Source: Mycolicibacterium rhodesiae JS60 (GTDB lineage: Bacteria > Actinomycetota > Actinomycetes > Mycobacteriales > Mycobacteriaceae). From it: a stretch of 64,000 bases of DNA. Positions within the stretch are counted from its first letter, which is position 1, and each line of letters begins with the position of its first letter. Positions 59,182-64,000 of this stretch are shown here, piece by piece. The stretch is taken from contig AGIQ01000006.1 of the NCBI GenBank assembly GCA_000230935.2, positions 211,507-275,506 of the forward strand, written 5' to 3'. Below the pieces are notes generated by a model. That model made no database searches. It was not told the DNA's origin and worked only from the letters and a program-made list of their open reading frames with translations. The position numbers and the translations under genes are program-made.

Positions 59182-60297
59182 TTGCCAGACAGGTGCCACG
59201 GTAGCGCACACCCTTCTTCAGGGCTAGACGACGCGCTATTCCGTGAGCTAAATCGTGATTTTCCTTCGCGGGCCGACTCCTCGTCGAGGGTTGCCCGCGC
59301 CCACATGCGCCGCGCGCGCCGGCAATGGATCGTGGACGCCGGCGAGACACCGCCCAGCATGCCGATGTGGACCAGCCGCGACGGCTGGCTCGACGAACTG
59401 GCCGCCTGGGCCGACAGCGAGCTCGGCCGAGCCGAACGTGCGCGCGTCAACGTCAGCCTGGAGATGCTGCTGCGCGTCGCCCGCGTTCTGGCCGAGCATG
59501 CCGATCACGGCTCGGGCCGCAACTGCGCGGTCACGAACGCCGCGTCCGCGCGCTCAGCGCGCTGTTCGGTGCGCACCGTGCGGACCGTGCGCGGGGTGCT
59601 GCGCGAAGCCAAGTTGGCCGTCGAGGTACGGCGCGGAACCGGCTCTGCGGCCACGCCCGCCTACGGGCGCAGGGCGTCGGTGTGGCATCTGGTGAGTCGT
59701 CGTGAGCCTGTGGATAACTCGCGCGTTTGCCGCCTACCGCCATCACGTAGTGATAGGCGGTTAGCTCCTGTTGGGAAGAGATCACCAAGCAGCCGCACGC
59801 GGCCGCCGACGAAGAATTCCACCCATCGACGACGACACGGCCGCGCGCGCTGCGCGCCGCGACCCTTGCACACCCAGAAGCTCGCCGCCGGAGTGATCGC
59901 AGGCAGCCTCGGCCTTGACGCGGTCCATCCTGGTCACATCTGCGACGCCCTGGACCGCTCAGGTATCGACGTCGACGCCTGGACCGCACCCCAGCTGCTC
60001 GCCGCGCTCAACGCCGACATGCGCAAGACCGGCTGGTCCTGGCCAGATCACGTGCAGCGTCCCGGGGCCTTCCTGGCCTCACGGCTGCGTCGACTTCCCA
60101 CGACACCGGAGGCGACCAGCACACGCATCCTCGATGGCCGAGGGCCCGCTACTCGGACGGAAGCGGCGCCAACCTCGCTGGCCAGCGCCGGGACCCGCGC
60201 CGCGGCGATGGAGTACTTCCGGACTCACCGCCGCGGGCAGGGGATGTCGGTGGCGGCGACGAGACTGGCCGGCAAGGACAGCGAGGAGGACTCATGA
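59182..60297 (+). CDS. Replication-initiator-like protein (paralogue 2), 371 aa
   Basis: TTG 59182 with GAAGGGA upstream, matching the first copy. Shared regions: RRQWIVDAGETPPSMPMWTS, RVNVSLEMLLRVARVLAEHA, CAVTNAASARSARCSVRTVR and AVEVRRGTGSAATPAYGRRA, then HPGHICDALDRSGIDVDAWT and WPDHVQRPGAFLASRLRRLP. The two proteins are clearly related along their whole length except for the central basic linker. Followed by a coupled DnaQ-like exonuclease (ATGA overlap). Having two copies on one replicon may reflect plasmid fusion or division of labour. Confidence 0.65.
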   Translation: MPDRCHGSAHPSSGLDDALFRELNRDFPSRADSSSRVARAHMRRARRQWIVDAGETPPSMPMWTSRDGWLDELAAWADSELGRAERARVNVSLEMLLRVARVLAEHADHGSGRNCAVTNAASARSARCSVRTVRTVRGVLREAKLAVEVRRGTGSAATPAYGRRASVWHLVSRREPVDNSRVCRLPPSRSDRRLAPVGKRSPSSRTRPPTKNSTHRRRHGRARCAPRPLHTQKLAAGVIAGSLGLDAVHPGHICDALDRSGIDVDAWTAPQLLAALNADMRKTGWSWPDHVQRPGAFLASRLRRLPTTPEATSTRILDGRGPATRTEAAPTSLASAGTRAAAMEYFRTHRRGQGMSVAATRLAGKDSEEDS

Positions 60298-60878
60298 GTA
60301 CGGACGCGGTGGTGTTCTTGGACGCCGAAACTACCCGCCTCGACCGGCGTCGCCGGCCGTGGGAGATCGCGATGATCCGCCGCGAGCTCGGCGCCTGCGA
60401 CGGAGAAATCACCGTCTACGTCGACATCGACGACCTCGAGCTTCCCGATGCAGATCCTGAGTCGCTGCGCATTGGCGGCTTCGGTACTCGGCATCCGTCG
60501 TTCGGCCGGCCGTTGGCACCCGGCGAGCGGCTGTGTTCGGCGGCCGCGGCGGCACGCCTGGTCCAGCAGTGGACCGCCGGCGCCCAGGTCTTCGGTGTCG
60601 TCCCGTCCTTCGACACCTTCTGCCTGGATGAACTGCTGCACCGGCACGACCTTGAGCCGCGGTGGCACTTCCAGCCCTGGGACATGGCTGTGTTCGCCGC
60701 CGGTTATCTCGCCGGGCGCCGGCGGCCGGCGGGCACTACCTCCGAGGCAGTGTCCGAGCAGTGCGGAGTGGCGCCGCCACAGGGCGCCGAACGGCACACC
60801 GCCATGGGCGACGCGCGCTGGGTCCAGCGGTGGTACGACCGCATCGTGCCGGGCCCAGCGACGTCGCTGGCGGCATAG
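60294..60878 (+). CDS. DnaQ-like DEDDh 3'-5' exonuclease
   Basis: 194 aa. Exo I FLDAETT (D10, E12), a central Asp region with VFGVVPSFDTFCLDELLHRH, and Exo III HTAMGDARWV (His-x-Ala-x4-Asp-Ala) give the DEDDh set. ATG 60294 overlaps the rep-like stop (ATGA). Likely a processing or proofreading exonuclease acting with the initiator. Confidence 0.85.
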   Translation: MSTDAVVFLDAETTRLDRRRRPWEIAMIRRELGACDGEITVYVDIDDLELPDADPESLRIGGFGTRHPSFGRPLAPGERLCSAAAAARLVQQWTAGAQVFGVVPSFDTFCLDELLHRHDLEPRWHFQPWDMAVFAAGYLAGRRRPAGTTSEAVSEQCGVAPPQGAERHTAMGDARWVQRWYDRIVPGPATSLAA

Positions 60879-60881
60879 GTG

Positions 60882-61046
60882 CTACTGGTCGCCGCCAGGC
60901 TTGGAGAACAGCACCCGCAGGATCGCCGCGGCGGCCTTGCCGAGATCGGCGAGCCCCTCGGTGGAGCCGGTCTTGGCGACGATGAACGCGGCGGTCAGAT
61001 AAAACCCGACGATGGCCACGACGGCGATGATGATGAAGTCGCTCAT
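60882..61046 (-). CDS. Small membrane protein, 54 aa
   Basis: ATG 61046 follows GGAGG. It starts MSDFIIIAVVAIVGFYLTAA with one membrane helix and a short polar tail (KPGGDQ). Only 4 nt separate its end from the exonuclease stop, so the genes converge. Could be a holin-like, toxin-like or regulatory peptide; unknown. Confidence 0.65.
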   Translation of the reverse strand: MSDFIIIAVVAIVGFYLTAAFIVAKTGSTEGLADLGKAAAAILRVLFSKPGGDQ

Positions 61047-61154
61047 GATGAGCCTCCAGACGGGCAAGCGCTCCTGAGAGCACTGACCACGCGTGCCCGT
61101 AGGGGAAGAGATGTGGTCCATCTCTTCTCCTTTGAAGTCGGCTGTTCTACAGGT

Positions 61155-61955
61155 TCACCGTGTCTGACGTGCACGTTCAGCGGGGCCGGGGGAGTCCGGT
61201 CCGAGGGCAGCGAACTGGCTGCGTAGTGCGTCGGCCCGGGCGAGGACGGCGTGCACGCGGTGTGGTGGCCGAGTCCTGGGCATGGAGATCACCGCAGGTG
61301 CTGTCCGGAGGTCGTCGGTCGCCAGGCCGATCAGCGGCATGATCGAGCGGGCCAACCCCTCGCCGGCAGAGGCCGCATCGGTGTCGATCGCCAACTCATC
61401 GAGCCACTCACGATCGACACCGGCAAGGCGGTGTGCGGCGGCCTCGGTGAGCAGATCGGCGATCGCCGTCCGGAGCAGCGGCTCGTGCTCCTCGAGCCAG
61501 GCATCCTCGACGGTGCGTCGCGTCTCCGCTGCGCGGGCGGCTGCTCGAGATGCGCGGGCCAGCTTCTCGTCGGGACGGTCATAGTGCAGCAGGGCCTGCA
61601 GACGGTCGATCCGATCGCGTACGCCCTGTTTGCCGACGCCGAGCTGAGCGCCGAGCTGATCCAGGTAGAGCCCGCGCCGCCGGCCCTCGGTGAGGAAATG
61701 CAGTTCGTTGCGCCGGTCTTCCCACCACAGCCAGTTGTTCAGAGTGATCGCGTCGCACACGTCAGCCTGTAGCACCCACCGGGGAATGTCCCGGCCGCTG
61801 AACTGACGCAGGTAATGCAGCACTTCACGAGGGTCGGAGTCAGGAGCGTCGGGAAGGCGATCACGATGGACATCGTCGACCTTGCGGCGCCGGCCAGCGA
61901 TGCGTTGGATCGCGCGGGAGGCTTCCTCGCGATGCACCTTTGGACGGGTTCCCAC
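61155..61955 (-). CDS. HTH-containing hypothetical protein, 266 aa
   Basis: GTG 61955. After an N-terminal helical part, residues 105-135 hold a helix-turn-helix (YLDQLGAQLGVGKQGVRDRI). The central half is Arg/Ala/Glu helices and the C-terminus is mixed. No family. A perfect inverted repeat lies directly upstream of the start (61959-61975), a strong candidate for self-regulation. Confidence 0.7.
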   Translation of the reverse strand: MGTRPKVHREEASRAIQRIAGRRRKVDDVHRDRLPDAPDSDPREVLHYLRQFSGRDIPRWVLQADVCDAITLNNWLWWEDRRNELHFLTEGRRRGLYLDQLGAQLGVGKQGVRDRIDRLQALLHYDRPDEKLARASRAAARAAETRRTVEDAWLEEHEPLLRTAIADLLTEAAAHRLAGVDREWLDELAIDTDAASAGEGLARSIMPLIGLATDDLRTAPAVISMPRTRPPHRVHAVLARADALRSQFAALGPDSPGPAERARQTR

Positions 61956-61958
61956 CCC

Positions 61959-61975
61959 GTCAGTATTTCACTGAC
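61959..61975. promoter_or_regulatory. Operator candidate GTCAGT-N5-ACTGAC
   Basis: Perfect 6-bp arms with a 5-bp spacer (ATTTC), placed 4 nt upstream of GTG 61955 with no ribosome site in between. Either a leaderless promoter with an overlapping operator or a start further downstream. Confidence 0.6.
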
Positions 61976-62130
61976 TTTTAGCATGTCGTTGCTCCGTGGC
62001 CTGACCAGTATCGATCGATCGACGTGCTGGTGGCGGAAGGGTGACATTGTTCGCCCGCTGGGCGACGGAACTGCGTGCCATGACCGGTACTTCCAACGGT
62101 GTAGGAGCCGAACAGGAGGAGGCCTTCCGG

Positions 62131-62766
62131 GTGTGCAAATCCAGTGATGAGCCCGGCGGGCCGCGTAGGTGCAGCGGTGACGCCCGGGCTAGAGCGGAAC
62201 GTGCCGAGCGGGATGTTGCCGGGTTGGAGGACCGAGTCGGAGTGCTGGCACAAGCGGCGCGACGTTCTGACCTCCCCGAACCACTGCCTGGAGACGACTA
62301 CTGGGCGCAAGTTCTGGGCGATCCCGAACGTGAGTTCCACGCACCCGACTGCGATGGCCGACCGTTCTGTGACGGCTGCGGCTGGATCGGGCCCGACATG
62401 CTGTGGTACCCCGGGCCCTGCCCTCCTGATGAGCAGCGCCACCAGACTGATCGCGCCGAGTCTGGCGTCGACGACGCCGCGCCTGGGCTGACCGAGCGGG
62501 CCTGCGCACGGTGCGGTGACGGCGTCCTGACACTGTCGGCGCGGGATTGGTGCGACGGCTGCGAAACGGAACCAACGGGCGAGCTGAAAACGGTTGCGCA
62601 GCAGACGCAGTTGGCCTGTTTTGTTGTGGAGGCGTCGCGATGTGGTTCTAACCGCGCTCCGCGCTATGCGGATTCTGAGAAAATTCGTCCCCAGGTGGCG
62701 GATATGCCTGCCCATCGCGGTATTAAAGATGTAACCGGGCCAAAAACGCCCGGTCCGTTTAGGTGA
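62131..62766 (+). CDS. Tagged protein with Cys-rich segments, 211 aa
   Basis: GTG 62131 has AGGAGGAGG upstream. It begins with the shared module VCKSSDEPGGPRRCSGDAR, then a coiled coil and two zinc-ribbon-like segments: CDGRPFCDGCGW and, later, CARCGDGVL plus DWCDGCE. Basic, Pro-containing end. Probably cotranscribed with the second tagged gene, 20 nt downstream. Confidence 0.8.
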   Translation: MCKSSDEPGGPRRCSGDARARAERAERDVAGLEDRVGVLAQAARRSDLPEPLPGDDYWAQVLGDPEREFHAPDCDGRPFCDGCGWIGPDMLWYPGPCPPDEQRHQTDRAESGVDDAAPGLTERACARCGDGVLTLSARDWCDGCETEPTGELKTVAQQTQLACFVVEASRCGSNRAPRYADSEKIRPQVADMPAHRGIKDVTGPKTPGPFR

Positions 62767-62786
62767 GCGCCGGAGGTGCGGCTGAG

Positions 62787-63065
62787 ATGTGTAAAGCGAG
62801 CAACGAGCCTGGGGGTCCGCAGCGGTGCAGTGGCGACACGCGGGCCAAGTTTGAGGGCTCGATTCGGAACGTGGCGACTTTGGAGGAGCAGCAGGACGAA
62901 CTGCTGCGCCGGGCCATCGCGGAGATGGTGGTTCCGGAGCGGCCTGCGCGGAAGTCGTTGACGTGGGATGAGTGGTCCGCGCAGGCACGGGCGGCGGGAC
63001 TGGATGAGGAGAGCCTTGCCGGGTACCGAAAGCGTTATGAGGCAGGCAAATCCGATCTGGTGTGA
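62787..63065 (+). CDS. Tagged short protein, 92 aa
   Basis: ATG 62787 with GGAGG upstream. Starts with MCKASNEPGGPQRCSGDTR followed by a helix NVATLEEQQDELLRRAI and a WDEWSAQARAAGLDEESL segment. No enzymatic motif. Second of two tagged genes in tandem. Confidence 0.8.
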   Translation: MCKASNEPGGPQRCSGDTRAKFEGSIRNVATLEEQQDELLRRAIAEMVVPERPARKSLTWDEWSAQARAAGLDEESLAGYRKRYEAGKSDLV

Positions 63066-63123
63066 TGACCCCCCGAGGGCAGGGGGAAGCTCGAGGAGTT
63101 TCTCGGCGACCTCCTCGGCGCGA

Positions 63124-63441
63124 TCATTCGTCGAGTCTGGCCGACGACACGTCGCGGACCACGCTGAGTTGACGCACACATGGCGACAACGCGAGGTCAT
63201 CGTTGGTGCTGGCGTAGGTGCCGTCGCGGACGCTGCGACCAATCTCAACCGCGGACTGCAGCTGCCCGGCGGTGTACATCCAGCCCACGCCGTCGATCCA
63301 GGTACGCGGAACAAGTTGCGCCACAACAGGCTGCGCCAAACCGCACGCCTCAGCGACGTCTTTGACTGTGAACAGCTCGGGGGCCCGCCGCCGGCGGCTG
63401 CGCGCGTCGACCGGTGTCGGAGTAGCTGGACGCTCGGCCAT
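63124..63441 (-). CDS. HTH DNA-binding protein, 105 aa
   Basis: After a Pro/Arg-rich N-terminus comes ELFTVKDVAEACGLAQPVVA, a MerR/excisionase-like helix-turn-helix, then WIDGVGWMYTAGQLQSAVEI resembling a wing plus helix. Convergent with the tagged genes. Possible regulator or excisionase-like factor. Confidence 0.7.
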   Translation of the reverse strand: MAERPATPTPVDARSRRRRAPELFTVKDVAEACGLAQPVVAQLVPRTWIDGVGWMYTAGQLQSAVEIGRSVRDGTYASTNDDLALSPCVRQLSVVRDVSSARLDE

Positions 63442-63907
63442 GAACCAAGCCTAATGCCGTCCGGGCGTGCGACAGCACGGCAATCCGCGGTGGGTGCGAC
63501 AGCAGTCGGTGGCTAGGGCCTGCGAGGCTGAGGAGCCTCGTCGAACGCCGGCGCACGGGGGACGGGCCGACGCTCTAGTCTCGGGAAACCGTAACCCCTC
63601 AGGTATTACTGTCGGTAGGCGATCCAGCAACATTTGATGCGATTCGCCCGAGGCGGTTGCGGTGTAGCCGGGCGAGGTGGACCGATTCTTGACTGGCGGG
63701 CCAGGCTCGGCGGCAGCCGAGACGAAAGCAATTGTCCCACAACGGGTATTGAATGATAGGGCGGAGCCCGAGTGGTGCGCAGGCGGGCCCGGGCCAGCTA
63801 ACGGCTCGAGATGTATCCGCCGGCCGGAATGGGTTAGCCACCAACACAGTCGAGGCGAAGCCGAGACAGGCTACCCGAAACATGTTGCAATACGGTATGA
63901 TAGAAGT
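63442..63907. other. Non-coding region at the right end
   Basis: About 465 bp with no gene I could support. TATGAT at 63896-63901 is 6 nt ahead of ATG 63908, the spacing expected for a leaderless transcript. Confidence 0.5.
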
Positions 63908-64000
63908 ATGAACTATGGCGAAGCCATCACCACCTACGGAATCGAAAACCGTTGCAGTACAACGTCAAAACGACTGCCGGCGGTGGCCGCAGGCCACCCC
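63908..64000 (+). CDS. Partial gene running off the right edge
   Basis: ATG 63908 opens a frame (MNYGEAITTYGIENR...) that stays open to the window edge. No ribosome site; the -10-like TATGAT just upstream suggests a leaderless message. Only 31 codons are visible, too few for a function. Confidence 0.45.
   Translation, partial: MNYGEAITTYGIENRCSTTSKRLPAVAAGHP

Noticed and set aside
63599..63883. 94-codon minus-strand frame near the right end
   Set aside because: No ribosome site, Arg/Pro/Ser-rich composition and no neighbour coupling.
1..64000. CRISPR arrays, tRNA or rRNA genes, insertion sequences
   Set aside because: No regularly spaced repeat units with unique spacers, no cloverleaf or rRNA-like stretch, and no transposase motif was seen on either strand.

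Overview
The window looks like part of a large conjugative plasmid (or an integrated relative) from a Mycobacteriaceae-type actinobacterium. Grounds: very high GC, frequent GTG starts, many GTGA/ATGA stop-start overlaps, DUF2510 and EspC-type proteins, a PknF/PknI-style receptor kinase, and a TcpC/VirB4/VirB6-type transfer operon of the kind known from mycobacterial pRAW-like plasmids. No rRNA, tRNA, insertion sequence, CRISPR array, relaxase or ESX core machinery was seen.

Layout. (1) 0-19 kb is an accessory region: small hypothetical genes, an AbiE-type toxin/antitoxin pair (4579-6273), a nuclease-like gene, a phage-like block of short genes (6.9-10.9 kb), a hipBA toxin/antitoxin pair with an array of 28-bp-spaced operators (11.0-13.1 kb), an ArdC-like antirestriction gene with three downstream genes (14.9-17.7 kb) and an ADP-ribosylglycohydrolase (17.8-18.9 kb). 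(2) 19.4-39.7 kb is one long minus-strand operon. It encodes a TcpC-like protein, a VirB2-like pilin candidate, a small membrane protein, a VirB4 ATPase, a VirB6-like channel protein, a degenerate NlpC/P60 protein, a lytic transglycosylase, an FtsK/TraD-type coupling ATPase, a DUF4226-like peptidoglycan peptidase, a very large DUF4226-like protein, two EspC-like T7SS-type proteins, a YbaB/EspL-like protein, a BTAD regulator and a secreted trypsin-like protease. (3) 41.5-45.7 kb is a signalling module: sigma-like factor, membrane partner with an outer discoidin-like domain, and a receptor Ser/Thr kinase. (4) 45.7-49.2 kb holds a frameshifted gene, an orphan Imm61 (TNT-immunity-like) gene and regulators. 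(5) 49.5-61 kb is the maintenance region: two paralogous replication-initiator-like genes with matching leaders flank parAB and its palindromic sites, with small repressors and a DnaQ-like exonuclease. (6) 61-64 kb holds further small accessory genes.

The most notable signal is a short N-terminal module of the form M-C-(K/R)-x-x-(D/E)-P-G-G-P-x-R-C-S-x-D-x-R. It occurs at the very start of five otherwise unrelated proteins: the AbiEii toxin, the ArdC antirestriction protein and three unknowns (5254, 14937, 47690, 62131, 62787). I do not know a named domain for it. A shared sorting, transfer or tagging signal is a testable guess, made more interesting because ArdC of another plasmid is known to travel into recipient cells. 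Other highlights are the transfer operon carrying T7SS-type substrates and three differently armed DUF4226-like proteins, the hipBA operator array, and the duplicated rep-like genes with hairpin leaders.
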